Source: Nocardia sp. NBC_01503 (GTDB taxonomy: Bacteria > Actinomycetota > Actinomycetes > Mycobacteriales > Mycobacteriaceae). Taken from it: a DNA stretch of 64,000 nt. The stretch covers positions 2,480,001 through 2,544,000 of the forward strand of contig NZ_CP109596.1 of the NCBI RefSeq assembly GCF_036327755.1. The letters run 5' to 3'. Below, piece by piece: positions 37,256-49,907 of this stretch. Each line of letters begins with the position of its first letter. The first letter of the stretch is position 1. The position numbers and the translations under genes were made by a program. The notes under the pieces are model-generated. The model had not been told where the DNA came from and did not search any database. It worked only from the letters and a program-made list of their open reading frames with translations.

Positions 37256-37363
37256 TCAGCGAGTGGTGACCTCATGCCAGAGGTCCGCGTCATTTCGCTG
37301 ACGCAGCTTGCTGATTCCGAAGACCACCGCGGCGATGACGCCGATCGTGAGGAGAAATTTCAT
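37256..37363 (-). CDS. DLW-39 family microprotein
   Basis: A 35-residue protein between tRNA-Ala and tRNA-Ile, too short for ordinary gene callers. It starts MKFLLTIGVIAAVVFGIS (one membrane helix) and ends RQRNDADLWHEVTTR. The DLW near residues 27-29 followed by an acidic residue and Thr is the signature of the actinobacterial DLW-39 family, whose members occupy this same site. Function unknown. ATG 37363 is preceded on the reverse strand by GTGGG. The position and motif together make the call firm despite the length. Confidence 0.9.
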   Translation of the reverse strand: MKFLLTIGVIAAVVFGISKLRQRNDADLWHEVTTR

Positions 37364-37392
37364 GAATCCCACCCTACTGTGATGTTCGAGAG

Positions 37393-37466
37393 TGGGCCTA
37401 GGAGGACTTGAACCTCCGACCTCTTCGTTATCAGCGAAGCGCTCTAACCGCCTGAGCTATAGGCCC
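37393..37466 (-). tRNA. ileT: tRNA-Ile (anticodon GAT)
   Basis: On the reverse strand it begins GGGCCTATAGCTCAGGCGG and ends TAGGCCC plus discriminator A. The anticodon loop CTGATAA gives GAT. Confidence 0.97.
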
Positions 37467-37540
37467 TCATCCGGTTCCGAGTGTGTCACTCGAACCGAGG
37501 CTGAAGATTACCCGAAGGTTGTGCGAATAAGCAAAACGGC

Positions 37541-37571
37541 CGGTCAAAGCCCTGTTCGAGAGGCTTGACCG
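37541..37571 (-). terminator. Terminator after the DUF3566 gene
   Basis: CGGTCAAAGCC (37541-37551) pairs with GGCTTGACCG (37562-37571) with one bulged base. On the reverse strand it is followed by GCCGTTTTGC. Confidence 0.75.
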
Positions 37572-37591
37572 ACCGTTCGCGAGAGCTGTTT

Positions 37592-38551
37592 CTAGTCCGG
37601 ATCGGCGAGCGTCAACTGGATGCCGCCGACCAGGTCGGTGCACTGGTTGTAGACGAAGACGCCGACGGTCGAGAGTGCCGTCAGCAACACCACATTGATC
37701 AACCCGATGACACCGGCGTACCCGAAGACCGTGCCCGCGTCGATCAGCCCGGCGGACGAGGAGTCCGAGACCATATCGGTGAAGGTGGAGTTCAACCGCT
37801 CCCACACGCCCATACCCTCGAGCACCAGGTAGAGCAGACCGACCGCCAGCATCCAGACGAAGAACAGGGCGACGCTGATGACCAGCGACACCTTCAGCGT
37901 CGACCACGGATCGATATGGCGCACCTGCACGGTGGCGCGCAGCGGCTCACCGGTGGCAGCGGCGGCGGCCACCGCCGCGGGGGCGGACGGTGAGACCGGA
38001 CCGGCCGGCGGAATCGGCTCCGGCGGCGGCAGCGGATGCCGCATCTCCGAAAGATCCGGCAGATCCTTCACCAACTCCGGACGCGCGATGCTGCGGGTCG
38101 GCCCGTCGATACCGACGGACTTGACCATGGCGGCCTCCTTGCGCGCCGCCTTGGCCGCCAGGTCGGCGGTGGTGCGCGCGTTGGAGACACCGGCGTTCAG
38201 GCCCACGCCACCGGGGCGACCGGTGGTGGGGGCCTGACCCGGCCGGTACAGGTTGGACTGCGGTTCCCGCTGCGGCAGCTGCGACCACCCGCCGTCCTGG
38301 TAGGGAGAACCGGCGGACTGACCCTCCACGGCTTCGGGGGCGGTCACCTCCGTCGGATCGCTCATTCGCCCGGTGACGTCCGAAGCGAAATCGCCTGAAT
38401 TGTCAGGAGTTTCATTTGGGGACACCTGCGGGGCACCACCTTCGTTTCCCGAGCCCGGTCGCGGAATGGGCCGCGGCGGAATCGGAGACGGTGCGATTCT
38501 CTCGGTCACGCCATTGGCATGACCGCGCTGGTCATTCGGCTGATTGGTCAA
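37592..38551 (-). CDS. DUF3566 membrane protein (Rv0007-like)
   Basis: A 319-residue protein corresponding to M. tuberculosis Rv0007, encoded right after gyrA. The first 200 residues are Pro/Gly-rich and disordered. The C-terminal DUF3566 domain (about 205-319) starts [20 protein letters not shown] and has two membrane helices (about 220-245 and 285-310). In mycobacteria the protein (CwsA region neighbour) is linked to cell envelope or division in a general way; no enzymatic role is known. ATG 38551 lies 45 bases after the gyrA stop. A terminator follows the gene. Confidence 0.92.
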   Translation of the reverse strand: MTNQPNDQRGHANGVTERIAPSPIPPRPIPRPGSGNEGGAPQVSPNETPDNSGDFASDVTGRMSDPTEVTAPEAVEGQSAGSPYQDGGWSQLPQREPQSNLYRPGQAPTTGRPGGVGLNAGVSNARTTADLAAKAARKEAAMVKSVGIDGPTRSIARPELVKDLPDLSEMRHPLPPPEPIPPAGPVSPSAPAAVAAAAATGEPLRATVQVRHIDPWSTLKVSLVISVALFFVWMLAVGLLYLVLEGMGVWERLNSTFTDMVSDSSSAGLIDAGTVFGYAGVIGLINVVLLTALSTVGVFVYNQCTDLVGGIQLTLADPD

Positions 38552-38596
38552 TGGTGAATCCTTCGATCCGTTGTGCCGCCGCTGCTGGGGGTGAAA

Positions 38597-41110
38597 CTAC
38601 TGCTTCGCCGAACCGCTGGTGTCATCTTCGGCAACCTGGTCGGGCTCGTCCGCGTTACGCGCGATCGCGAGCAACGTATCGCCTTCGCCGAGGTTCATCA
38701 ATCGCACACCCTTGGTCTGGCGTCCGGCTTTGCGAACCTGATTGGAAGCAGTGCGGATAACGCCGCCGCCCGAAGTGATGGCGTACAGCTCGTCATCGTC
38801 ATTGACAATGAGCGCACCCACCAGACTGCCACGTTTCACGTCGTATTGAATCGTCAATACGCCCTTTCCGCCACGGCCCTGCGCGGTGTACTCCTCCAGC
38901 GCCGTGCGCTTGGAGTACCCGCCGGCGGTCGCGACAAGCAGGTAGCCGACATCGCCTTCGCGAACCACGTTGAGCGACAACAGCTCATCGGTGGTGTTGA
39001 AGCGCATGCCCTGCACACCGGAGGTGGCGCGGCCCATCGGGCGCAGCACCTCGTCATTGGCGGCGAAGCGGATGGACTGCCCGTGCGCGGAGACCAGCAA
39101 CAGGTCGTCCTCGGCGGAACACAGTGCGGCACCGACCAATTCATCCGTATCGCGCAGGTTGACCGCGACGATGCCGCCGGTGCGGTTGGAGTCGAAATCG
39201 GTCAGACGGGACTTCTTCACCAGACCGTTGCGGGTGGCCAGCACCAGGTACGGGGCATCCTCGTAGGTCTTGAGCTGGATGACCTGGGCGATCTTCTCGT
39301 CCGGCTGGAAGGCCAGCAGGTTCGCCACATGCTGACCGCGCGCGGTGCGCATGGCCTCGGGCAGCTCGTACGCCTTGGCCCGGTACACCCGGCCCTTGTT
39401 GGTGAAGAACAGCAGCCAGTCGTGCGTGGAGCTGATGAAGAAGTGCCGGACGATATCGTCCTGCTTGAGACCCGCGCCCTGCACGCCCTTACCGCCGCGC
39501 TTCTGCGAGCGGTAGAGGTCGGTCTTGGTGCGCTTGGCGTAACCGGTCTCGGTGATGGTGACGACCACGTCCTCGCGGGCGATCAGGTCCTCGTCCTGCA
39601 CGTCACCGTCGGCCGCGATGATCTTGGTGCGGCGGTCGTCGCCGTACTTGTCGACGATCTCGGTGAGCTCATCGCGCACAATGGCGCGCTGGCGCTCCGG
39701 CTTCTCCAGAATGTCCTTCAGATCGGCGATCTCGAGTTCGATCTTCGCCAATTCGTCGATCAGCTTCTGCCGCTCGAGAGCCGACAGCCGGCGCAGCTGC
39801 ATATCGAGGATCGCGGTCGCCTGGACCTCGTCGATCTCGAGCAGCTGCATCAGGCCGGTGCGGGCGGTGTCGGTATCGGCCGAACGACGGATCAGGGCGA
39901 TCACCGCGTCCAGCTGATCGAGCGCCTTCACCAAACCGCGCAGGATGTGGGCCCGCTCCTCGGCCTTGCGCAACAGGTACTTGGTGCGCCGGACGATCAC
40001 GTCCAACTGGTGGTTCACATACAGCCGGATCATCTGATCCAGGCGCAGCGTGCGCGGCACCCCGTCGACGATCGAGAGCATGTTCGCGCCGAACGAGGTC
40101 TGCAGCTGGGTGTGCTTGTAGAGGTTGTTCAGCACCACCTTGGCGATCGCGTCACGCTTGACCGTGACCACGATGCGCATACCGACACGGTCCGAGGACT
40201 CGTCGTGGATATCGGCGACACCCGCGATCTTGCCGTCCTTCACCTGCTCGGCAATGGCATTCACGAAATTGTCGGTATTGACCTGGAACGGCAGTTCGGT
40301 GATGACGATGGTGGTGCGCCCGCGGGCGTCCTCCTCGATCTCCACCACACCGCGCATGCGGATGGAACCGCGACCGGTCCGGTACGCGTCATTGATGCCC
40401 TGGGTGCCGACGATCAGACCCGAGGTCGGGAAGTCCGGACCCTTCACCCGCTCGATGCACGCCTCGAGGGTGGCTTCCTCATCGGCGAGGTGATTGTCCA
40501 GCGCCCAGAAGATGGCCTCGGCCAGCTCGGTCAGGTTATGCGGCGGGATATTGGTGGCCATACCGACGGCGATACCGTTGGAGCCGTTCATCAACAGCGC
40601 CGGGACGCGTGCCGGGAGCACCGTCGGCTCCTGCGTCTTACCGTCGTAGTTCGGCGTGAAATCGACCGTCTCATGGTCGATCTCGCGCAGCATCTCCATG
40701 GCGAGCGGGGTCAGGCGGCATTCGGTGTAGCGCATGGCGGCCGCGCCGTCATTACCGCGCGAACCGAAGTTGCCCTGGCCGTCGACCAGCGGATACCGCA
40801 GCGACCACGGCTGCGCCATACGTACGAGGGTGTCGTAGATGGCGGTGTCACCGTGCGGGTGGTAGTTACCCATGGTGTCGGCGACCGGGCGCGCGGACTT
40901 CACATAGCTGCGGTCGGGGCGATACCCGTTGTCGTACATCGCGTACAGGATCCGGCGGTGCACCGGCTTCATACCGTCGCGCACCTCGGGCAGCGCGCGC
41001 CCGACGATGACGCTCATGGCGTAGTCGATGTAGGAGTTCTGCATCTCCTGCTGGATGTCGACCGGTTCGATACGGTCGCCGCCCGACGGCGGAAGCGAGG
41101 TCTCAGTCAT
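38597..41110 (-). CDS. gyrA: DNA gyrase subunit A
   Basis: An 837-residue type II topoisomerase subunit that cuts and rejoins DNA. The catalytic tyrosine is Tyr128 (AAMRYTEC). The quinolone-resistance-determining region reads [15 protein letters not shown], with Thr89 at the position equivalent to Ser83 of E. coli. The C-terminal beta-pinwheel contains the GyrA box in [11 protein letters not shown]. There is no intein. ATG 41110 is 109 bases after the gyrB stop. A long antisense open frame (38573-41260) is a shadow. Confidence 0.98.
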   Translation of the reverse strand: MTETSLPPSGGDRIEPVDIQQEMQNSYIDYAMSVIVGRALPEVRDGMKPVHRRILYAMYDNGYRPDRSYVKSARPVADTMGNYHPHGDTAIYDTLVRMAQPWSLRYPLVDGQGNFGSRGNDGAAAMRYTECRLTPLAMEMLREIDHETVDFTPNYDGKTQEPTVLPARVPALLMNGSNGIAVGMATNIPPHNLTELAEAIFWALDNHLADEEATLEACIERVKGPDFPTSGLIVGTQGINDAYRTGRGSIRMRGVVEIEEDARGRTTIVITELPFQVNTDNFVNAIAEQVKDGKIAGVADIHDESSDRVGMRIVVTVKRDAIAKVVLNNLYKHTQLQTSFGANMLSIVDGVPRTLRLDQMIRLYVNHQLDVIVRRTKYLLRKAEERAHILRGLVKALDQLDAVIALIRRSADTDTARTGLMQLLEIDEVQATAILDMQLRRLSALERQKLIDELAKIELEIADLKDILEKPERQRAIVRDELTEIVDKYGDDRRTKIIAADGDVQDEDLIAREDVVVTITETGYAKRTKTDLYRSQKRGGKGVQGAGLKQDDIVRHFFISSTHDWLLFFTNKGRVYRAKAYELPEAMRTARGQHVANLLAFQPDEKIAQVIQLKTYEDAPYLVLATRNGLVKKSRLTDFDSNRTGGIVAVNLRDTDELVGAALCSAEDDLLLVSAHGQSIRFAANDEVLRPMGRATSGVQGMRFNTTDELLSLNVVREGDVGYLLVATAGGYSKRTALEEYTAQGRGGKGVLTIQYDVKRGSLVGALIVNDDDELYAITSGGGVIRTASNQVRKAGRQTKGVRLMNLGEGDTLLAIARNADEPDQVAEDDTSGSAKQ

Positions 41111-41219
41111 GAATTGGTCTCCGTAGGAAGTCTTTTGGCAAGGGGGTGTGGGGGCCTAACCCCCACAAGAACTCACCTCGGGGTCGAGAGCACCAGCCCT
41201 CGACCGCCCGAGAATTCCC

Positions 41220-43403
<2,184 letters not shown>

Positions 43404-43543
43404 CTAGTTACTCCACCATCCTACTGGTACGACCGACACAGAATGCACCTATGACACCCCTGAGTGCCTCATACGTGCGTGAAATCGACCAGCAATATGT
43501 CCGGTCATGGGTGACGGCGGTTCAGAGACCTTCAGCGGCAGTT

Positions 43544-43666
43544 CCGCCTCTCCGAAACTTCAGCGCCCGGCTGAGAGCCGTTAACCGCTGGGAACGCGTA
43601 GTGCGGTCGGGGAGGATCAACCATTTCGAGGTGGCTGGGGAGTTACCCCCAACTCACGAAATCAGT
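43544..43666 (+). repeat. ~120-bp intergenic element, copy C
   Basis: Begins CCGCCTCTCC, carries the hairpin CGGCTGAGAGCCG, then GGGAACGCGTAGTGCGG, GAGTTACCCC (43640-43649) and ends CGAAATCAGT. Its length (123) is identical to copy B. ATTTCG (43623-43628) can pair perfectly with CGAAAT (43657-43662), closing a stem around the conserved GAGTTACCCC block. Confidence 0.9.
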
Positions 43667-43696
43667 GGCCCTGTTCGCCACACCGATCCAAGCGCA

Positions 43697-43712
43697 CGTT
43701 CCACGTGAAACG
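43697..43712. promoter_or_regulatory. parS-like ParB site upstream of gyrB
   Basis: CGTTCCACGTGAAACG keeps the core CACGTGAAAC but differs from the consensus at three outer positions. It lies between dciA and gyrB, about 4 kb from oriC. Confidence 0.5.
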
Positions 43713-43759
43713 GTCACCTGACCAGCGGAGCAGCCTCGCACACAGGCGTTTTCGAGTGT

Positions 43760-44356
43760 CTATCCGTAGGTGTCGCGCGGACCGCGACCCTTGATATGCC
43801 GCTCGCCCTTACGCCAACTGGGGGCCGTCGGGCCATTGATGCGCAACTGTTTGACCACCCCGTGGCCCACCGCGGCCGCGATCTTGGCCAGCATCTGCGA
43901 CTGGAACATGCGCAGCTGCGTCGCCCACGCGGTCGACTCCGCCTGCACGCTGAGCACACCGTTCTCCAGTGAAACCGGCTGCGCGTGCGAGGCGATGTCC
44001 TCCCCCACCACCTTGGCCCACTGACCGAACACCATGCCCTCGGCCACCTTGCCGGACCAGCCGCGGCCCTTGGCCAGCTTGCCGGTCAGCGCGCCGAGCA
44101 ATTGGGGATCACGGTCATCGGGGCCGGAACCGGACCAGCCGCGGCGACGCCCGCGCAGTGCGCGCACCCCACCCGTGCGCGGTGACGCCCGGCCCTGACC
44201 GACGGATTTACCGGCAGCGCGCGCAGCCGCCCGTGCCTCCTCGAGCGCGCGCCGGGCCAGATCCACACCGCGAAGCTCGGATTCGGGCCCCCCACCACCG
44301 GACTCCCCCGCCGCGGCGGGACGTTCGGGATCGCGTGCTTCCGGCTGCTCAGCCAT
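43760..44356 (-). CDS. dciA: DciA-type DUF721 helicase loader
   Basis: A 198-residue protein with a C-terminal DUF721 domain (about 95-180; [23 protein letters not shown] and [22 protein letters not shown]). Its mycobacterial orthologue (Rv0004) is an ancestral replicative-helicase operator that interacts with DnaB. The first 85 residues are disordered and rich in Ala, Arg and Gly. ATG 44356 starts MAEQPEARD. The gene lies between recF and gyrB, as in all Mycobacteriales. Confidence 0.94.
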   Translation of the reverse strand: MAEQPEARDPERPAAAGESGGGGPESELRGVDLARRALEEARAAARAAGKSVGQGRASPRTGGVRALRGRRRGWSGSGPDDRDPQLLGALTGKLAKGRGWSGKVAEGMVFGQWAKVVGEDIASHAQPVSLENGVLSVQAESTAWATQLRMFQSQMLAKIAAAVGHGVVKQLRINGPTAPSWRKGERHIKGRGPRDTYG

Positions 44357-44683
44357 TCACAAGTCCCTTCATCCACGTGTGATCATTCCCGAGGATTCTG
44401 CCGCATGCCGCCGACAACCACGCCATGGCCAGCGGCGATGTCGCACTCGCGCCATCGGCAGGGGGTGAAGCGCGCTTGGGGAGAAACCTGGGGAATTGGG
44501 GATAACTCCTCGTCAGTCACCCCGCGACGGCCGCCACCCCGCGCCGTCCCTCGTCATCCCGGCTCAACCCGGTCCCGTCATCCCGGCGCGTTTTTGGCCG
44601 GGATCCACAGACCGGAGTAGATCCCGGCCAAAAGCATGCCGGGATGACGCGGGAGTGCACTGCGCGATTCGAAGGTGCGGGGG
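44357..44683. other. Intergenic region between recF and dciA
   Basis: About 330 bases without a gene. The part nearest recF carries copy 2 of the GTCATCCCGGC inverted repeat. The remainder (44357-44550) shows nothing recognisable apart from a weak resemblance to the GAGTTACCCC block near 44495. Confidence 0.6.
44577..44648. repeat. Intergenic inverted repeat, GTCATCCCGGC family, copy 2
   Basis: The left arm 44577-44606 begins GTCATCCCGGCGCG and contains TTTTTGGCCGGGATCC. The right arm 44620-44648 is nearly its reverse complement and ends GCCGGGATGAC. The loop is 13 bases. A further half-copy (TCGTCATCCCGGC) precedes it at 44551-44563. Confidence 0.9.
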
Positions 44684-45856
44684 CTACTCCGCGATCCGGG
44701 AGGTTCGGCTGTCGGCTTCGCCGGTGGTCTCGACCCGTAGCGGAGCCGCCTCCAGTTCGGCCGGGACATCCTCGGGCACCGCGGCGGTGATGAACACCTG
44801 CTCGGCCTCGGCCGCCACCGACGCCAGTGCGGTGCGGCGGCGGCGATCCAGTTCGGCGAAGACGTCATCGAGAATCAACACCGGATCGGTGCCCGCCGTA
44901 CGCAGCAGTTCGAACGCGCCCAGGCGCAAAGCCAGTGCGAAGGACCAGGATTCACCGTGACTGGCGAAACTCTTCGCGGGGGCGGAGCCGAGCATCAACT
45001 CCAGATCGTCGCGATGCGGGCCCACCAGGCAGACGCCACGCTCGAGTTCCTTCTGCCGGGCATTGGCCAACTCGCGCAACAGGATCGCCTCCAGATCGGA
45101 GTCGTCGTCGAGCTGTGGCGTACGCGCCGGATCGAGCAGTTCCGGTGGGAGATAACCACTTCGGTACGCGATGGAAGCCGGGCGCGACTCCGGCGCGATC
45201 GATCCATAGGCCTGTGCGAGATGTGGATAAAGTTCGTGGACCAGTCGCAGCCGCTGCGCCAAAAGCACCGCACCGTGCGCGGCGAGATGTCCGTCCCACA
45301 CGTCGAGGGTGCTCAGCTCCGCACCGTGACCGCCGGAACGGGCAAGTCGCCCAGCGGTTTTCAACAGGGCCGAGCGCTGCCGCAGCACCTTGTCGTAATC
45401 CGCGCGCACCCCCGCCAGGCGCGGCAGGCGCGCGGTGGCGAGCTCGTCGAGGAAGCGCCTGCGCTCCCCCGGATCCCCGCGCACCAGCGACAGATCCTCC
45501 GGTGCGAACAACACCGTCTGCAGGATGCCCAGGATCTCGCGCGGCCGCCGCACCGGCGAACGGTTGATCTGGGCGCGATTGGCCACGCCCTGATTGAGCT
45601 CCATATCCACCCGCAGCTCGCGTCCGGTGTTCACCACCGTCGCCCCGATCCGCGCCTTCTGCGCGCCCATCCGGATCAGTGGGGCATCGGCGGAGACCCG
45701 ATGTGAGCCGAGGGTGGACAGATATCCGACGGCCTCGATGAGATTGGTCTTGCCGTTGCCATTGGAACCCAGGAAAACCGTTCGGCCGGGCGTCAATTCG
45801 AGCTCGGCGGCCTCCCAGGACCGGAAATCGCGCAGCGACAGAGTGCGCACGTACAT
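44684..45856 (-). CDS. recF: RecF recombination mediator
   Basis: A 390-residue SMC-like ATPase that helps load RecA at single-strand gaps. Walker A is [14 protein letters not shown], the signature region contains [17 protein letters not shown], and Walker B is [13 protein letters not shown]. The length agrees with the family. ATG 45856 is the start. It lies between dnaN and dciA; the gnd gene that separates dnaN and recF in some mycobacteria is absent here, leaving a 133-base gap. Confidence 0.96.
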   Translation of the reverse strand: MYVRTLSLRDFRSWEAAELELTPGRTVFLGSNGNGKTNLIEAVGYLSTLGSHRVSADAPLIRMGAQKARIGATVVNTGRELRVDMELNQGVANRAQINRSPVRRPREILGILQTVLFAPEDLSLVRGDPGERRRFLDELATARLPRLAGVRADYDKVLRQRSALLKTAGRLARSGGHGAELSTLDVWDGHLAAHGAVLLAQRLRLVHELYPHLAQAYGSIAPESRPASIAYRSGYLPPELLDPARTPQLDDDSDLEAILLRELANARQKELERGVCLVGPHRDDLELMLGSAPAKSFASHGESWSFALALRLGAFELLRTAGTDPVLILDDVFAELDRRRRTALASVAAEAEQVFITAAVPEDVPAELEAAPLRVETTGEADSRTSRIAE

Positions 45857-45989
45857 CCGGCTAACCCACCCGACCCTTCGCGCTGGTGAAATGGAAAAAC
45901 CCGGCGGGAGGAGCCGAAACCCCTACACACGCCGAGTTTTTCACAGGTTTGTCAACACTGTGCACAGTGTTCTGCCGGCTTCCGGTGAC

Positions 45990-47159
45990 TCAGCCCGGCA
46001 GCCGCACCGGCATCAGCAGGTAGATGTAGCTGCTGGCCAGCGCCGCGAACGCACCCGAATCCAGCTGTGCCGGATCCTCTTCCGGTGCGGGCACGAAGAC
46101 GGCCGGGCGGCTGGGGGTGGTGAAGCCGAAGGTCACCTTATCGGTGCGCAGCGCACCCAGGCCGTCGACCAGGTAGCCCGGATTGAAGGCGATGGTCAGC
46201 GGCTCACCGCGGAAGTCGGCCTCCAGCCACTCCTCGGCGCGACCGGCGTCGTCACCACCGGCGGAGAGCAGCAGGCCCTCCTCGGAGAACTCCATCCGCA
46301 CCTGAGCGCCGCGCTCGGCCACCAGGGCCACACGCTTGATGGCCTCGACCAGCGCGCTCACCGAGAGCGTGGCGATGGAGGTGTGCTCCTTGGGGAGCAA
46401 CTGGCGGAACTTGGGGAATTCGGCGTCGAGCAGGCGCGTGGTGGTGCGGCGACCGCCGTTCACAATGCCGAGCAGGCCGTCCGACCCCGTACCGAAGGCC
46501 AGCTGCACCGGCTTGTCGGAGGAGCCGAGCGTCTTACCGGCCTCGGAGAGCGTGCGAGCGGGGACCAGCACCGCGGTCTCCACATCCGCGCGACCCGGAT
46601 TCCACTCCAGCTCGCGCACGGCGAGGCGGAAGCGGTCGGTGGCGGCGAGCACGACCTTGGGGCCCTCGATCTCCACCCGGATGCCGGTGAGCATGGGAAG
46701 CGTGTCATCGCGGCCCGCGGCGACGGCGACCTGGCCGACCGCCTCGGAGAACAGATCCACCGCGAGTTCGCCGGTCTGGGGAGGAAGTTCGGGAAGCTGG
46801 GGATAATCCTCGACCGGCATGGTCGGCAGCGAGAACTTGGCGCTGCCGCACGCGATCAGTACGCGGGTGCCGTCCACCGATACGTCGATCGGCTTGTTGG
46901 AGAGCGCCTTGGTGATATCGGCCAGCAGGCGGCCGGAGACCAGCACCTGCCCGGGACCGGCGACCTCGGCGGCCACGCGCATCTGCGCGGAGACCTCGTA
47001 GTCGAAGCCGGACACGGTGAGACCATCTTCATCGGCCACGAGGAGCACACCGCCGAGCACAGGCACCGGGGGCCGCGACGGCAGGCTGCGGGCCACCCAG
47101 GCTACGGATTCGGCGAAGTCCTCGCGAGCGACCCGAAACTTCATGCTTGCAAGCTCCAT
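45990..47159 (-). CDS. dnaN: DNA polymerase III beta subunit (sliding clamp)
   Basis: A 389-residue sliding clamp with three repeated domains. The start [19 protein letters not shown] and the C-terminal end [12 protein letters not shown] are diagnostic; MPVRLPG is the standard last motif. ATG 47159 is used; MKFRVARED at residue 6 could be an alternative start. The clamp tethers replicative polymerase and is encoded directly downstream of oriC. Confidence 0.97.
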   Translation of the reverse strand: MELASMKFRVAREDFAESVAWVARSLPSRPPVPVLGGVLLVADEDGLTVSGFDYEVSAQMRVAAEVAGPGQVLVSGRLLADITKALSNKPIDVSVDGTRVLIACGSAKFSLPTMPVEDYPQLPELPPQTGELAVDLFSEAVGQVAVAAGRDDTLPMLTGIRVEIEGPKVVLAATDRFRLAVRELEWNPGRADVETAVLVPARTLSEAGKTLGSSDKPVQLAFGTGSDGLLGIVNGGRRTTTRLLDAEFPKFRQLLPKEHTSIATLSVSALVEAIKRVALVAERGAQVRMEFSEEGLLLSAGGDDAGRAEEWLEADFRGEPLTIAFNPGYLVDGLGALRTDKVTFGFTTPSRPAVFVPAPEEDPAQLDSGAFAALASSYIYLLMPVRLPG

Positions 47160-47408
47160 CGCCCGGTCTGTTCCTCTCCCAAGTCTCGATCAGTTGTGAT
47201 CAGTGAATTCGTCAGGGGCTACTTCCCCCTGGAACCCATGCAGTCTCGCACAGGGGGCCGACATCAAACCGTACCCGCGATCCGCGCGCGCCGGGTCGGA
47301 GGGTCCATCGGAGTCCGGGGTGTCCGTTCTTGTCCAGGCGTCCTTGTGCACGAGCCGGGAACCGCTGCCAGCGAACCGTTTGCTCCCAGGCCCACTTTCC
47401 ACACACCT

Positions 47409-47453
47409 GTTTTAAAAGAAGATTTCAATTAGAGAGAAATGAAGTAGTAGTAG
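47409..47453. other. AT-rich tract, candidate DNA unwinding element
   Basis: A run that includes TTTTAAAAGAAGATTTC and AATTAGAGAGAAATGAAG stands out sharply from the GC-rich genome. It is at the dnaN-proximal end of the CTCGAG/DnaA-box cluster. Confidence 0.65.
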
Positions 47454-47518
47454 GCGGTGTGGAATCTGTGGACTTCCGGTCTTTCCGCAGGTCCGAGGGT
47501 GCGGCGGCGTGTGGATGT

Positions 47519-47856
47519 CTCGAGGGTGTCTCGAGGATGAACGGCGCGTGGCTGTGGAACCACCGCCAGTTTCCACATTCATCCTCGAGTCATCCTCGAG
47601 TTGCTCCCCGGTTTCCGGCCCACCTGCCCACATGGGGGCGAATCGGTGGACAACTCCGAGTTTCCTCGAGGACTCCCATGGGACTCCTCGAGGAATCCAC
47701 AGGGCATAACTCCCATCACCCCAGGTCAGACCTCGAGGATTGTTCCACCTGTGGGAACTGTGCACTACCTCCTGTGCACACCTGTTGGTAGAGCCCTGTG
47801 CGCAAACCGGTGCACAACTCGAGGATTCCACACAGTTTCCTCGAGGATTCCTCGAG
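47519..47856. repeat. Cluster of ten CTCGAG palindromes in oriC
   Basis: CTCGAG occurs at 47519, 47530, 47584, 47595, 47665, 47687, 47732, 47818, 47840 and 47851. The best units extend to TCCTCGAGGA and are followed by ATTCC or AATCCAC, so several abut DnaA-box-like TCCAC sequences. By chance one CTCGAG is expected in about 4 kb. Confidence 0.9.
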
Positions 47857-47882
47857 GAATCCACAACCCCGAAAACACAAGA

Positions 47883-47906
47883 CCCCCACGTCAATCGACG
47901 TGGGGG
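47883..47906 (-). terminator. Terminator of dnaA
   Basis: CCCCCACGTC (47883-47892) and GACGTGGGGG (47897-47906) form a perfect 10-base-pair stem with a four-base loop. On the reverse strand TCTTGTGTTTTC follows. Confidence 0.85.
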
Positions 47907-47921
47907 CCTGTTAGCTGTGGA

Positions 47922-49775
47922 TCAGCGGGAACGCTGTTTGATACGGGCTGTGAGTTCTTGAACCTGGTCGTAGACCCGGCGCCGCTCGGTCATCTCCTTG
48001 CGCACCTTCTTGTCCGCGTACATGACCGTGGTGTGGTCGCGGCCGAACGCCTGACCGATCTTGGGCAGGGACAGGTCGGTCAGCTCGCGGCACAGGTACA
48101 TGGCGATCTGCCGGGCCTGCGCCAGCGGGCGGGCCTTACCGGGACCGGTCAGCTCCTCCAGGGTGGTGTTGAAGTACTCCGCGGTCACGGCCATGATCGT
48201 GGACGCGGTGATCTCCATGGTCGCGGCATCGGGCATGAGGTCACGCAACACCACCTCGGCCAGCGACAGGTCCAGCGGCTGCCCGTTGAGCGAGGCGAAC
48301 GCGGTCACCCGGATGAGCGCGCCCTCCAGTTCGCGGATATTGCGCTCCACCCGGCTGGCGATCAGTTCCAGCACGTCGTGCGGTACATCGAGGCGATCCA
48401 TCCGAGCCTTCTTGCGCAGGATGGCGATGCGCGTCTCCAGCTCCGGCGGCTGCACATCGGTGATGAGGCCCCATTCGAAGCGGGTGCGCAACCGCTCCTC
48501 CAGCGTGGCCAGCTGCTTGGGCGGCCGGTCCGAGGAGACCACGATCTGCTTATTGGCGTTGTGCAAGGTGTTGAAGGTGTGGAAGAACTCCTCCTGGATG
48601 CCTTCCTTACCCTCGATGAACTGGATGTCGTCCACCAGCAGGATGTCGGTCTCGCGGTAGCGGCGCTTGAAGGCCACCTTGCGGTCGTCGCGCAGCGAGT
48701 TGATGAAGTCGTTGGTGAACTCCTCGGTGGAGACGTACTTCACCCGCATGCCCGGGAAGAGCCGCTGGGCGTAGTGCCCGGCCGCGTGCAGCAGGTGCGT
48801 CTTGCCCAAACCCGAAGCGCCCCAAACGAATAGCGGATTGTAGGCGCGCGCGGGCGCCTCCGCGATGGCCACCGCCGCGGCGTGCGCGAAGCGGTTGGAG
48901 GCGCCGATGACGAAGGTTTCGAAGGTGTACTTGGCGTTCAGGCTGTTCGCCGAGGACGGTTGCGGGGTCTCGCGCTCGGGCGACTTGTTGAAGTAGGTCG
49001 GCCACGAATTGCGCGCGTTCACCACCGGCTCGTCCTGGTGATGGTCCTCGTCCACCGGCCGGCGGGTCTGCTGTACCGGTACGGGCGCGGGTTCGGGTTC
49101 GGGGAACTGCGCGGGCGGTTCGGGCGAGAACAGCGACTCCTGCCCCGGCGGCATGGCCGGTGGCCGGTGGTTCTCCCGGCGACGGGGTTGTTGCTGCGGC
49201 TCCGGTGCGGGGACCGGCAACTCTTCGGCCATCTGCGGCTGACCGAATTCCACCGGTGGATAAGATTCGCGCTCGCCGTATTCGGCGGGATAGTCCTGTG
49301 CAGGGGCGTAGCGGGGCTGTGGATACTCCGGCTGTGCCTGGTAGTGGGGCTGTTGACGCTCCACGGGGGCAGGTGGCGGGGGTGCCGGCTGGTAGCTCAT
49401 CTGGGCGTGATCGGGCTCACGCGGGCGCTCCGGGCGCGAGGTCATCCGGGCGTGCCGGGGCGCGTTGGGCGAGCGATCCACAGGTGAGTTCTGCTGTGCC
49501 CTTATCCGCACACCGAGGCCCTCGACCTGAAGTCCGCGCCGGGCCAGCGAGCGCAGGATGGGTTCGCGCAGATCGCGTTCCACGACCTCCTGGGCCATGG
49601 TTCCGGGCACCGAGAGCAGGGCGAATCCCTGCGCGAAGGTGATCGGTTCGATGATGCCGAGCCAGGCTTTGTGCGCCTTGCTGACCGGCTGGATCTCCCC
49701 GTCCGCGGAGCCGCTCGCGAGTTCGGCGATCACCTCGGGCCAGACAGCTGTCAGCACATTCTGCTCGTCGTCCAC
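47922..49775 (-). CDS. dnaA: Chromosomal replication initiator DnaA
   Basis: A 617-residue initiator. Domain I spans about 1-100, followed by a long Pro/Gln-rich domain II (about 110-285), the AAA+ domain III with Walker [11 protein letters not shown] and Walker [11 protein letters not shown], and domain IV with the DnaA signature [14 protein letters not shown]. The domain II linker is longer than in M. tuberculosis (507 residues in total). ATG 49775 is the start. It binds ATP and DnaA boxes to open oriC immediately downstream and probably represses its own promoter through the boxes at 49908-49927. Confidence 0.98.
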   Translation of the reverse strand: MDDEQNVLTAVWPEVIAELASGSADGEIQPVSKAHKAWLGIIEPITFAQGFALLSVPGTMAQEVVERDLREPILRSLARRGLQVEGLGVRIRAQQNSPVDRSPNAPRHARMTSRPERPREPDHAQMSYQPAPPPPAPVERQQPHYQAQPEYPQPRYAPAQDYPAEYGERESYPPVEFGQPQMAEELPVPAPEPQQQPRRRENHRPPAMPPGQESLFSPEPPAQFPEPEPAPVPVQQTRRPVDEDHHQDEPVVNARNSWPTYFNKSPERETPQPSSANSLNAKYTFETFVIGASNRFAHAAAVAIAEAPARAYNPLFVWGASGLGKTHLLHAAGHYAQRLFPGMRVKYVSTEEFTNDFINSLRDDRKVAFKRRYRETDILLVDDIQFIEGKEGIQEEFFHTFNTLHNANKQIVVSSDRPPKQLATLEERLRTRFEWGLITDVQPPELETRIAILRKKARMDRLDVPHDVLELIASRVERNIRELEGALIRVTAFASLNGQPLDLSLAEVVLRDLMPDAATMEITASTIMAVTAEYFNTTLEELTGPGKARPLAQARQIAMYLCRELTDLSLPKIGQAFGRDHTTVMYADKKVRKEMTERRRVYDQVQELTARIKQRSR

Positions 49776-49907
49776 GAACGTAGTCCTCCCCGGAGCAAGG
49801 TCGATTGGAGCAGACGGGCGGCGACTGCTCGATTCCCCCAGGTAACCGGGCGTCGACGAGCTCCGTCAGCCCTACGAATATGCCACTCCAAGGGTGTTTC
49901 CACACAA

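Larger units (their letters stand above)
47160..47882. other. oriC: Chromosomal replication origin oriC
   Basis: The gene-free region between dnaA and dnaN, the usual origin site in Mycobacteriales. It contains an AT-rich tract at 47409-47453, candidate for the unwinding element. DnaA-box-like sites include GGTGGACAA (47645-47653, one mismatch), TGTGGACTT near 47467, GGTGCACAA near 47808 and several ATCCACA or TGTGGA fragments. Ten CTCGAG palindromes occur at 47519-47856. The reverse-strand dnaN promoter also lies here. Confidence 0.85.

Noticed and set aside
44480..44515. Possible degenerate copy of the GAGTTACCCC block
   Set aside because: GAGTTATCCCC on the reverse strand resembles the core, but neither the CGAAATCAGT end nor the CCGCCTC start is present at the right distance.
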